A DNA stretch of 64,000 bases from SZAS-7 sp964514655 (GTDB lineage: Bacteria; Chlamydiota; Chlamydiia; Chlamydiales; FEN-1388). The notes under the pieces were generated by a model. That model worked only from the letters and a program-made list of their open reading frames with translations, did no database searches and had not been told where the DNA came from. The translations under genes were made by a program, and so were the position numbers. Numbering within the stretch: position 1 is the first letter of the stretch; the number at the start of each line of letters is the position of its first letter. The stretch is from the NCBI GenBank assembly GCA_964514655.1, contig CAZEQY010000013.1, positions 1 to 64,000 of the forward strand, given 5' to 3'. This document shows, one piece after another, positions 1 to 5,991 of the stretch.

Positions 1-821
1 ATGCTTTTGTGTACAGCCACACGATCAAGTAATGATGATGAATGAAGTGCACGTTCTTTAATTGGAGAGTTAAGCAAGCGGAAAAAGTCATAATAATGCC
101 TAGAAATACGTGGAGGCACCTTTTTTTCTGCTGGCAAGTGGGCATATTGATGCAAAATGGTGGCTTTTTCCCAAAACGTACGCTCAGCATTTAGCACACG
201 AACATATATTTCTGGTTCGTGTATGTTTTCATGTAATGCATCTTTAACATAGCTCTGTATTTGGTACACCCCCACGGGCCAGTGCTCAGATCTTGCGCCA
301 ACCTCAATTTTTACAATCGGCCTTATATATCCATTTGTTGGGGCTTTACTCGGGTATTCAAATAGCAATGTTTGTAGATCAGGATCCTCTTGATCCAGGT
401 ATAGCCGCGACCCTTTTACTGCGCCCAGCTTTGCATAAATGCCTTCATGCAGTGTTGTGAGCATGCCTGTCTGTACATATTTAGAACATTGTTGGGCAAG
501 AGATGCAAGCATAGCCTGCTGTTTTTTCTTAGAAAGGGCATTTTCAGGATCAGTAGTATGCGCAAAGCCAAACATTTCCTTTTCGATTGAAATGTCAATG
601 TCTTCAGAAAATCGGTCTATTGCGCCAAAAATCTTAGAAAGTGACGTGCCACCCTTAAACGTAAGATAGGGTTTCAATGCTTGCAATGAAAATAGTCTGT
701 CAAGCACCCAAACCACCCAATAGTCTTTTTCGATGATATCATATGGCATTTTTAATACGTCAGCCGCGGCTCTAAAGTACAGCTCTCTTTCATCTTGTGA
801 CAAATGGCATAGCTCTCTCAT
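1..821 (-). CDS. AbiEii-type nucleotidyltransferase toxin (partial, 3' end outside window)
   Basis: The frame is open from the ATG at 821 down to base 1, so about 273 residues are visible and the C-terminus is missing. Residues 45-75 carry the nucleotidyltransferase signature FKGGTSLSKIFG followed by RFSEDIDI, whose acidic residues bind metal in the DUF1814/AbiEii family. A later RTFWEKATILH segment is also typical. In characterised AbiE systems AbiEii is a toxin with nucleotidyltransferase activity, and AbiEi is an antitoxin and repressor that works without direct contact (type IV toxin-antitoxin). The start codon overlaps the stop of the upstream antitoxin gene by 4 bp (ATGA), so translation is probably coupled. 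Substrate and any phage-defence role are inferred from the family only. Confidence 0.9.
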   Translation of the reverse strand, partial: MRELCHLSQDERELYFRAAADVLKMPYDIIEKDYWVVWVLDRLFSLQALKPYLTFKGGTSLSKIFGAIDRFSEDIDISIEKEMFGFAHTTDPENALSKKKQQAMLASLAQQCSKYVQTGMLTTLHEGIYAKLGAVKGSRLYLDQEDPDLQTLLFEYPSKAPTNGYIRPIVKIEVGARSEHWPVGVYQIQSYVKDALHENIHEPEIYVRVLNAERTFWEKATILHQYAHLPAEKKVPPRISRHYYDFFRLLNSPIKERALHSSSLLDRVAVHKS

Positions 822-1432
822 GATTTAAACCCCATAATGTCGAATATAAGCCTACGTATCCATTCGGGCGCAAATCTTAGGTTATCCTTTATTTCGCTTT
901 CATGAGAATCCTTAAGAAAGTTTTTGATTATCATTCGGGCAAGTTGGTCTATATTGTTCTTCCCCATGTTTTTGATTGCTTGAATCAAAATACCTTCTCT
1001 CGTTCCGGCAGCAGCCATTACTTTTCTTGCAACTTTCTTAAAAATGATAACCTGGTTGCCAATTTTCACTTTTTTTCCATACCCTTCGCTCAGGAAAACA
1101 ACCCGACCAGGCACCTGCGTTGAAAGTCCTACTAAATTTGCAGCATAAGCACCTGCTGGTTGAATTTGGAGGCCATTTTTTTCGGCAATGACGGTAGCCA
1201 CTTGATTTAAGTCAGGAGGTATCATACCAAGAACCGCGTGGACCTTTGGATAGTCATAGATGCCGTGAGAAAGGCGCCTGATCTTCTTTTCCTTTTGTAG
1301 CTCTGATAATGCCTTACGAATCGAAACATCAGATCCAAGTTCTGAAAAATGCAAAGCGCTAAAACACCAACCTTGGCCTTGTTTTATGATTTTATCCCAT
1401 ATGATGTCCTTAATGCCGCCTTTTGCTTTCAA
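818..1432 (-). CDS. AbiEi-like antitoxin / DUF6088 family regulator
   Basis: This 204-residue protein lies directly upstream of the AbiEii toxin with a 4-bp overlap. Its first 60 residues look like a winged-helix DNA-binding domain (WCFSALHFSELGSDVSIRKA, then KKIRRLSHGIYDYP), as in AbiEi and DUF6088 proteins. The middle part (AGAYAANLVGLSTQVPGRVV) matches the usual antitoxin core. Family members neutralise AbiEii and repress their own operon by binding inverted repeats. A perfect 10-bp inverted repeat lies just upstream (1450-1472). The family assignment is from motif recognition; the pairing with AbiEii makes it strong. Confidence 0.87.
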   Translation of the reverse strand: MKAKGGIKDIIWDKIIKQGQGWCFSALHFSELGSDVSIRKALSELQKEKKIRRLSHGIYDYPKVHAVLGMIPPDLNQVATVIAEKNGLQIQPAGAYAANLVGLSTQVPGRVVFLSEGYGKKVKIGNQVIIFKKVARKVMAAAGTREGILIQAIKNMGKNNIDQLARMIIKNFLKDSHESEIKDNLRFAPEWIRRLIFDIMGFKS

Positions 1433-1449
1433 ACTTAGCCTCCATTTTT

Positions 1450-1472
1450 CACAAAATTAGCATAATTTTGTG
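1450..1472. promoter_or_regulatory. Inverted-repeat operator upstream of the AbiE operon
   Basis: CACAAAATTA and TAATTTTGTG form a perfect 10-bp inverted repeat around a 3-bp GCA centre, 18 bp upstream of the antitoxin start. A second, imperfect half-site (TAGCATGAGTTTGTGAAATC at 1509-1528 against TAGCATAATTTTGTGAATTG) lies about 50 bp further upstream. AbiEi antitoxins are known to bind such repeats and autorepress; binding here is inferred. Confidence 0.65.
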
Positions 1473-1618
1473 AATTGCGTCTAGGAAAACTATAAAATAC
1501 GAAAAAAATAGCATGAGTTTGTGAAATCATAGTGATTAGGGCCAAAGCTAGGGCAAATGGAAGCGCCCCGCTCTTTACGGACATATTTCAAAAGGGATCT
1601 AAACAAGCACGCTGCAAT

Positions 1619-3061
1619 TTAATACGCAGTGCTAAGCCAGAGAGATTGTGCCTGAGGAATAGCTTCTTCTAGGGTTTTTCCGCAGATTAGTATTTTGTTG
1701 TCAGAGTAGCTGAAGGTAAGTTGGAGATTGCCATCAGCATCTTTAGTACCAAAATGGCTTACAACAGCGTATAACCCATTAGCTGTAGATTGGTCTGCTG
1801 GCAGAAGCTGTGTTTCTGGGTTGTTACCTCTAGAGTTAGCAAATGGAACCAAGACATTGTAAAAATCAACAGCATCGGCGATTAACTCTTTTGCATTTTT
1901 TATTGTGACTGTCGCTTTTGACCGAGAGAGCAGACCTGCAGCTAAAGCCTTTGCTTGTAGAGAAACGCTATATTTATCGCAGGCAAAACCTAGGTCATCA
2001 ATAGCTACATTCCAATTCAGCGTATCTTTATTTACAAGTACGCGTATGTCGCCTGACGTTTGCACCTTTCCTAATTTCTGAAGATGTAAAGCCATCTGTG
2101 GCATAATTTCGATACTATCCAAAGCCTTTTTGATCATTTCGTAAGAGGCATCTTGAGCTGCATATAAGGCCTCTAATTCTTGCCTCGAATGTGCAAGACT
2201 CTCTAGAGTAGCTTCATAAAGCCCTTCACAAAATTCTGCCTTCATAGCTCCAGAAATAGCAATCTCCACAAGCTTGTCGTCGGCTTCAAATATGCGCACT
2301 TCACCTTGAGCACTTGAGTTTTGCACCTTTGATGAGCCGTCAAACTTTGCCACTTTCAGCGCAATGAGGGGCACTTTGTTTGCAGCAAAAAACATGGGGT
2401 CTTTCTCAATCTTCTCAAATGTCTCGCGAGCAGGAATGTCGCACTCCATACTAAGAGATAGATTTTGTGTAACACCGGTTAGATTGTTAGCCACAATTTG
2501 TGAATAGCTCATCTCAGCTAGGTTTACACCCTCTTTTTTGAACACTTGAGCTATGTCAGTGCCGGTAAAATCTACCGCCATTGTAACGCGATCGTCGCTA
2601 AGCTCTTTGATCTTGTAGTCTAAAACCAGCTTATCTGCAGCATATCTTGTTGGTATATCCAAATATCTATGCAAAACTAGTGTGTCTTTGCATATAAGAG
2701 CGCCCTGGCTGAAGTCATTATTGCCGCGTAGCTCAAGCGAAGTATCTCCACGCACTGTGATATCAAAAGGGCTGCTGATGTGTATTGTACCGTTAGTATG
2801 TACGCTTTTTAACGAACCAAAAAGCGAGCAATCAGCAATAAGCTCTCCAGCAACACTTGCAGCCACATGTTCATTCTTAATCTGAGGGTTAGTCATGGCA
2901 ATCTGCACAGAAAAAGGAAAACCCTTTTGTTGTATATCTTCAAAAGACAATGACGCATATTGCGCCTGCACGGCCTTTTGAATTTGGCTAGCCTGGAAAA
3001 ACCAAACGCCCGTATACAACAAAGAAACCGCTGCAACCGTTGCCACTACCTTAGCTTTCAT
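1619..3061 (-). CDS. Membrane-anchored protein of unknown function, DUF2125-like
   Basis: About 480 residues. Residues 5-25 form one hydrophobic segment (VVATVAAVSLLYTGVWFF), which is either an uncleaved anchor or a signal peptide. The rest reads as long beta-rich segments predicted to be periplasmic. The early QQKGFPFSVQIAMTNPQI block resembles DUF2125/DUF945-type proteins (GFP.. followed by ..NP), but the match is weak. A GTG nine bases upstream would give a slightly longer protein; the ATG at 3061 has a GAAGGTG ribosome site and is preferred. It overlaps the stop of the upstream small gene by 11 bp, so the two are translated together. No catalytic motif is visible. Confidence 0.72.
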   Translation of the reverse strand: MKAKVVATVAAVSLLYTGVWFFQASQIQKAVQAQYASLSFEDIQQKGFPFSVQIAMTNPQIKNEHVAASVAGELIADCSLFGSLKSVHTNGTIHISSPFDITVRGDTSLELRGNNDFSQGALICKDTLVLHRYLDIPTRYAADKLVLDYKIKELSDDRVTMAVDFTGTDIAQVFKKEGVNLAEMSYSQIVANNLTGVTQNLSLSMECDIPARETFEKIEKDPMFFAANKVPLIALKVAKFDGSSKVQNSSAQGEVRIFEADDKLVEIAISGAMKAEFCEGLYEATLESLAHSRQELEALYAAQDASYEMIKKALDSIEIMPQMALHLQKLGKVQTSGDIRVLVNKDTLNWNVAIDDLGFACDKYSVSLQAKALAAGLLSRSKATVTIKNAKELIADAVDFYNVLVPFANSRGNNPETQLLPADQSTANGLYAVVSHFGTKDADGNLQLTFSYSDNKILICGKTLEEAIPQAQSLWLSTAY

Positions 3062-3389
3062 AATTTTCACCTTCAGATGGTTTGAATCGGTTGATTATAG
3101 CACGACAAGCATTTTTAATGTCGTCGCTAGCCAAGCTAAGATATCGGTCACTTTCCTTATAAACCCGTTTCAGATACTCAGGGTCGCATAGATCTGGAGA
3201 AACAGTTAGCGGTAGATGATCAGTCTCAGAATCTAAAGCTAAGAAAGTATTAAATATTTTGTCATTCGAATTTTCTGTTCTGCAGCTTAGACCCGTAATA
3301 ATGCGGCATCCAATAATCAAATGAATGTCCCCATCCAGCATTTTTTGAGCAGTTTCAACAATATGCTTTTTTGCTTCAATCTCATTCAT
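3051..3389 (-). CDS. DUF2489-like small protein, possible immunity protein
   Basis: 112 residues, soluble, no signal peptide. The blocks DGDIHLIIGCRIITGL, LALDSETDHLPL and KNACRAIINRF fit the DUF2489 pattern (small acidic protein, ..GCR.., ..ESETD..P, ..AC..II..F). I know no defined activity for the family. It is the last small gene of a string of immunity-type genes, lies downstream of a MafI-like gene, and its stop overlaps the start of the membrane protein gene. It has a fair ribosome site (AAAGGAAATTG before the ATG). An immunity role is inferred from position only. Confidence 0.68.
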   Translation of the reverse strand: MNEIEAKKHIVETAQKMLDGDIHLIIGCRIITGLSCRTENSNDKIFNTFLALDSETDHLPLTVSPDLCDPEYLKRVYKESDRYLSLASDDIKNACRAIINRFKPSEGENYES

Positions 3390-3416
3390 TTTTCAATTTC
3401 CTTTAGTTAATGGCCA

Positions 3417-3458
3417 GATGTATTATGCATAACTTGAATAAATGCATAATGTACGCAC
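3417..3458. repeat. Inter-cassette palindrome P1
   Basis: TATTATGCAT (3421-3430) pairs with ATGCATAATGTA (3442-3453) around the loop AACTTGAATAA. It starts 11 bp beyond the stop of the MafI-like gene (minus-strand sense). The loop and right arm closely match palindromes P2, P3 and P5 in this region. There is no T-run on either side, so a simple intrinsic terminator is not supported. Confidence 0.7.
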
Positions 3459-3469
3459 TGCCCCGATCT

Positions 3470-3742
3470 TCAGTTTTTCATCAAAGGCTTTATCTTTGTC
3501 CAATCATTTTCGCTAAACTCAAGTTTTATGCCAATTTTAGAGATATGCAGATACTGTTCTTCTGAAATTGGTATCTTATAAAAAAATATAGCTGTTATAA
3601 TTTCTTCGAATGCTAACCCCCATTCACTGTGGGTTATAAATTCAATCAACAAATCTTCATCGCGAGAAAGGATATACTCTTTTACTATTGATAACAAAGT
3701 CATGAGTTCTTGTTCGCGAACTTGAATTTCATTTTGATCCAT
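3470..3742 (-). CDS. MafI-like immunity protein (second copy)
   Basis: 90 residues. The central block HSEWGLAFEEIITAIFFYKI followed by PISEEQYLHI aligns with the immunity protein downstream of the Rhs gene (YGESGLAYETTIAQLYEHNI, then LISRESYDLIEEIG), so the two are paralogues. The pattern (E.GLA.E, then I.IS.E.Y..I) fits MafI-type immunity proteins, which protect against MafB toxins, several of which are EndoU nucleases. Just upstream is a fragment that ends like an EndoU domain, so this is probably the surviving half of a second EndoU/MafI pair. Family naming is from memory of the motif. Confidence 0.75.
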   Translation of the reverse strand: MDQNEIQVREQELMTLLSIVKEYILSRDEDLLIEFITHSEWGLAFEEIITAIFFYKIPISEEQYLHISKIGIKLEFSENDWTKIKPLMKN

Positions 3743-3763
3743 ACACTAGTCTTCGGTCCTTTC

Positions 3764-3880
3764 TTAAGGAGTGGGAAAGGCTATCACAATATCACTTCCA
3801 CCAGATTCAACTGCAACGCAAATTTTTATGTTGTCTCGTAGCCGTTCCAATATATAACACATGTTCGAGCGACAGAGGCA
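3764..3880 (-). pseudogene. Orphan C-terminal tail of an EndoU-like toxin
   Basis: This frame has no good start and is about 38 codons long. Its end, RDNIKICVAVESGGSDIVIA then FPTP, lines up with the end of the EndoU domain in the Rhs protein (REGVNIRVIVEPNGEGIITA then HPIR). Only the last 30 or so residues of a toxin domain remain; the catalytic part is absent. It lies directly before the MafI-like gene at 3470-3742, as an Rhs tip lies before its immunity gene. Interpreted as a displaced, truncated toxin tip. Confidence 0.6.
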
Positions 3881-3881
3881 A

Positions 3882-3935
3882 GGGCCGTGCGTACATTATG
3901 CACATCTTGAATAAATGCACAATGCGCGCACGGCT
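3882..3935. repeat. Inter-cassette palindrome P2
   Basis: CCGTGCGTACATTATGCA pairs with TGCACAATGCGCGCACGG (15 of 18 positions) around ATCTTGAATAAA. It is the best-preserved member of the family, lying 7 bp beyond the stop of the immunity gene at 3943-4302 and in front of the EndoU tail. Confidence 0.75.
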
Positions 3936-3942
3936 CACATCA

Positions 3943-4302
3943 TTAAACAGTTTTCATACGTGCCTCAAAACCGTCGCAGATTATTTCAATTACTGGCTTA
4001 TTTTCATCAGTTAGAAATTGATAGTGTTTGTAAGGATGATTAGCGGGAACAACTTCATAGACTCGCTTTAGTGCATTATCCATGATGTCGGTTCGATCAT
4101 CTACTTGAATCATTGAGCATATATTAGAAAAGCAATTATCGGTAAATAAAATGATATCGGCAAAGTGCAATTCAAGATCTTTAGCATTCCAAAGTTCAAT
4201 TATTACAATCAATTTATTGGTTTCATGAATATATTGATAACTCTTTAACGCCGAATCTGGGAGAGAGAAGGGTAATTTAGTAAAAGCTGTGCTCTCGTTC
4301 AT
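3943..4302 (-). CDS. Hypothetical immunity-type protein
   Basis: 119 residues, soluble, no signal peptide. I do not recognise the family. Segments such as KLIVIIELWNAKDLELHFAD and FLTDENKPVIEIICDGFEAR suggest a small alpha/beta fold with alternating strands. It follows a remnant toxin tail (4314-4424) and precedes palindrome P2, the same arrangement as the MafI-like gene, so it is probably the immunity gene of a lost toxin. There is no motif to confirm the cognate toxin type. Confidence 0.65.
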   Translation of the reverse strand: MNESTAFTKLPFSLPDSALKSYQYIHETNKLIVIIELWNAKDLELHFADIILFTDNCFSNICSMIQVDDRTDIMDNALKRVYEVVPANHPYKHYQFLTDENKPVIEIICDGFEARMKTV

Positions 4303-4313
4303 GTACTTATTTC

Positions 4314-4424
4314 TCAGGTAGGGAAACTTTCACCAGGCACGAAACCTGTACCGTCACCTGGTTTATAGTTTCTTAGTTTAATTTTAAAGACATTTCCGCA
4401 CTTATTACTACTACTAAGGCCGCA
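4314..4424 (-). pseudogene. Orphan C-terminal tail of an unidentified toxin
   Basis: A 36-codon open frame with no start codon, bounded upstream by palindrome P3. It contains KCGNVFKIKLRNYKPGDGTG and ends FVPGESFPT. The lack of a start, the terminal position and the location 11 bp before an immunity-type gene all fit a toxin tip whose N-terminal part has been lost. I cannot name the toxin family. Confidence 0.5.
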
Positions 4425-4428
4425 TTAA

Positions 4429-4483
4429 GGGCCGTGCGTGCATTGTGCATAACTAGTATGTATGTACAATTCATGAACAGCCC
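4429..4483. repeat. Inter-cassette palindrome P3 (degenerate right arm)
   Basis: The left arm CCGTGCGTGCATTGTGCAT is almost identical to P2. The right arm ATGTACAATTCATGAACAG still pairs at 13 of 19 positions. The loop region (AACTAGTATGT) has drifted. It ends 8 bp beyond the stop of the gene at 4492-4737. Confidence 0.65.
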
Positions 4484-4491
4484 TATCTCTT

Positions 4492-4737
4492 TTACGTATC
4501 AGTCAACCTTAACTCACCAAGACGTTGCTTTGCATTACTCAAAACTTTTTCGAATTCGTCCAGACGAAAATCCCAAAAGTCAAGATTTTTAGGAGGATAG
4601 AGTCTAATACGTAAATTATCAAAACCTTGCTCTTGTGTCAGCAATGCAACTAAATTTTCATTGAATCCAATATCAGCGACAAGATCTTCAAATTCCGGGT
4701 CGCTTCCTACAGAAAATTCAAAATTTGTTTCATTCAT
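4492..4737 (-). CDS. Hypothetical small acidic immunity-type protein
   Basis: 81 residues with an acidic N-terminal half (SVGSDPEFEDLVADIGFNEN) and a motif RIRLYPPKNLDFWDFRLDEF in the middle. Small, acidic, soluble and lying 19 bp after a 51-codon toxin-tail frame, it fits an immunity protein for a polymorphic toxin. I do not recognise the Pfam family with certainty. The ATG at 4737 has only a weak GGGA ribosome site, as expected if it was once translationally coupled to the toxin. Confidence 0.65.
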   Translation of the reverse strand: MNETNFEFSVGSDPEFEDLVADIGFNENLVALLTQEQGFDNLRIRLYPPKNLDFWDFRLDEFEKVLSNAKQRLGELRLTDT

Positions 4738-4756
4738 AATCGATTCCCACTTTTTA

Positions 4757-4912
4757 TTAAGGCTCTAAAAAGCCCCTAAATGTTCCATCCTGATAAAATC
4801 TAGCCCCACTTCCGTCAGATCTATAATAATCGATACCACCAACATTATTAGGTTTGCAATATCCTCTAGCTTTAGGAAATGCACTATCAGAACGACTCTC
4901 ATTACCAATCAT
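4757..4912 (-). pseudogene. Small ORF / toxin-tip remnant upstream of the 81-residue immunity gene
   Basis: An open frame of 51 codons starting ATG ATT GGT inside the last codons of the barstar gene. It contains GGIDYYRSDGSGARFYQDG and ends TFRGFLEP. The residue pattern resembles the extreme C-terminus of a secreted nuclease-type tip, and position relative to the following immunity gene matches the other modules. It could be translated as a short peptide because it has an ATG, but a truncated tip is more likely. Toxin family unknown. Confidence 0.5.
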
Positions 4913-5291
4913 CACGGTCTTCAATTTGAGATATAATTTCTTTGTACTGTTCAGGGAAGTGAATTAGAACAAGTTTTTTGTTTGTTTGTTTCGATTCTTG
5001 CACAATTTTCTTTAGCAGAAAAATATAGATATTTCGTTGCTGTTCATCTTCAATAAAAGGCAGGTCGTTGTGCAGTATAACAATATTCTTAGCATTCGTA
5101 TCAGGTAATGTTATCATGCATTCAAAAAACGCATCCCAATTCCAACCAAAATAATCAGGAAAATGTAACTTTGAACTATACAGCTCAAAAATTGACACCT
5201 TATCAGTAATATTTTTTGGAACATTAACTTCTATACAATCCATCAGATCCAGATGTTGAAAATATTCATTGTTATAAACAAATTGAGTCAT
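4902..5291 (-). CDS. Barstar-family ribonuclease inhibitor (immunity protein)
   Basis: 129 residues. The block LHFPDYFGWNWDAFFECM at about residues 42-60 is the hallmark of barstar (LxFPxYFGxNWDAxxD). FELYSSKL before it and the hydrophobic strand IVILHNDLPF after it also fit the fold. Barstar binds and blocks barnase-type RNases in the cytosol. Its start codon overlaps, as TAATG, the stop of the barnase-like fragment read in its repaired frame, so toxin and inhibitor were once a coupled pair. At 129 residues it is longer than classical barstar (about 90), as in many immunity-type members. Confidence 0.88.
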   Translation of the reverse strand: MTQFVYNNEYFQHLDLMDCIEVNVPKNITDKVSIFELYSSKLHFPDYFGWNWDAFFECMITLPDTNAKNIVILHNDLPFIEDEQQRNIYIFLLKKIVQESKQTNKKLVLIHFPEQYKEIISQIEDRDDW

Positions 5292-5499
5292 TAGTTTAGC
5301 AGGGTAAAAGTTTTAGAATGATCGCTCGTATAATACAATCTCCATTTTGACCTGTGACAATACGTTGTGGCCCAGCACCTTTAATACCTGGTGTTGGCAC
5401 TACGTACTCTCGATAATATCCTTTAGCCTGCGTAGGCAAAAACCCTTCTATATTGTGATGCACTGCGCCATCTCTAATATGAGGAGCCTTCCAATACAC
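5291..5499 (-). pseudogene. Frameshifted barnase/RNase N1-like toxin tip
   Basis: From the GTG at 5499 the frame reads KGYYREYVVPTPGIKGAG and QRIVTGQNGD, the conserved core of barnase/N1-type microbial RNases. The frame then runs into nonsense and stops at 5296. Shifting by one base after QNG restores LYYTSDHSKTFTLLN and a stop at 5291-5293, which is exactly the expected end of the RNase with its catalytic DH motif. A single-base loss has therefore put the catalytic histidine out of frame. The N-terminal side is cut at a dispersed repeat (5498-5536), so the rest of the carrier protein is gone. Sequencing error is possible but would not explain the missing 5' part. Confidence 0.82.
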
Positions 5500-5536
5500 G
5501 CGGGGCTAAAGCAGTACTCCGGCTGCGCTGGAAAAA
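5498..5536. repeat. Dispersed repeat family R, copy 1
   Basis: CGCGGGGCTAAAGCAGTACT followed by CCGGCTGCGCTGGAAAAA. It matches copies at 22478-22520 (reverse orientation) and at 60471-60526 and 60654-60707. Here its edge coincides with the truncated 5' end of the barnase-like fragment. A small hairpin (CATAGCAAAGCTATG) follows at 5537-5551. Confidence 0.7.
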
Positions 5537-5572
5537 CATAGCAAAGCTATGTAAAAAAACGTTAAAGACAGT

Positions 5573-5617
5573 CCGTGTGTTAAATATAACTTGAATAAAC
5601 GCACAATATACGCATGC
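5573..5617. repeat. Inter-cassette palindrome P5 (degenerate)
   Basis: CCGTGTGTTAAATAT, AACTTGAATAAA and CGCACAATATACGCATGCC match the left arm, loop and right arm of P1 and P2, though the arms now pair poorly with one another. It lies between the truncated RNase fragment and P4. Confidence 0.55.
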
Positions 5618-5631
5618 CTCCCATTTTCAAG

Positions 5632-5677
5632 GACCGCATGTCTTTGCATAGATTAAAGCATGCACAATGTGCAGTAG
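5632..5677. repeat. Inter-cassette palindrome P4 (degenerate)
   Basis: CCGCATGTCTTTGCAT and AGCATGCACAATGTGCAG form an imperfect inverted repeat around GATTAA. It lies about 7 bp beyond the stop of the MafI-like gene at 5685, the same distance as P1-P3 from their immunity genes. Confidence 0.5.
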
Positions 5678-5684
5678 ATCAGCA

Positions 5685-5960
5685 TTACTTCTCACTTTTA
5701 ATTAATTGTTTAAGAGGTAACCAGTAGCTTTCGCTATGGTTCATGGCTTTACCTATTTCTTCAATCAAGTCATATGATTCGCGCGAGATCAGAATATTAT
5801 GTTCATAGAGTTGCGCTATTGTCGTCTCATAAGCAAGGCCTGATTCACCATACATGATACATTCTTCAATAAATTTTATATCATCATTTGTCAAACCTGA
5901 TTTGTTGGTCTCAAAAAGGCGTTTAACGCCTTTTTCAAATGAATCATCTGTAATTTTCAT
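5685..5960 (-). CDS. MafI-like immunity protein for the Rhs-EndoU toxin
   Basis: 91 residues from the ATG at 5960, 31 bp after the Rhs stop. A start at 6038 would overlap the rhs gene by 47 bp. The shorter start is chosen because it gives the same length as the paralogue at 3470-3742 (90 residues) and the alignment begins there. Conserved blocks are MYGESGLAYETTIAQLYEHN and ILISRESYDLIEEIGKAM. MafI-type proteins protect the producer against MafB toxins carrying EndoU-type tips, which is what the upstream protein carries. Binding to the EndoU tip is inferred from position and family. Confidence 0.83.
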   Translation of the reverse strand: MKITDDSFEKGVKRLFETNKSGLTNDDIKFIEECIMYGESGLAYETTIAQLYEHNILISRESYDLIEEIGKAMNHSESYWLPLKQLIKSEK

Positions 5961-5991
5961 TGTTAATCTCAGTATAAATGGTTCAACACTG

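Noticed and set aside
3417..4483. Palindromes P1-P3 as intrinsic terminators
   Set aside because: The stems are good, but neither strand has a T-run after them. RNA stabilisation remains possible.
3417..4483. Palindromes P1-P3 as classical integron attC sites
   Set aside because: The end boxes RYYYAAC and GTTRRRY are not present at the stem ends, and no integrase gene is in the window.
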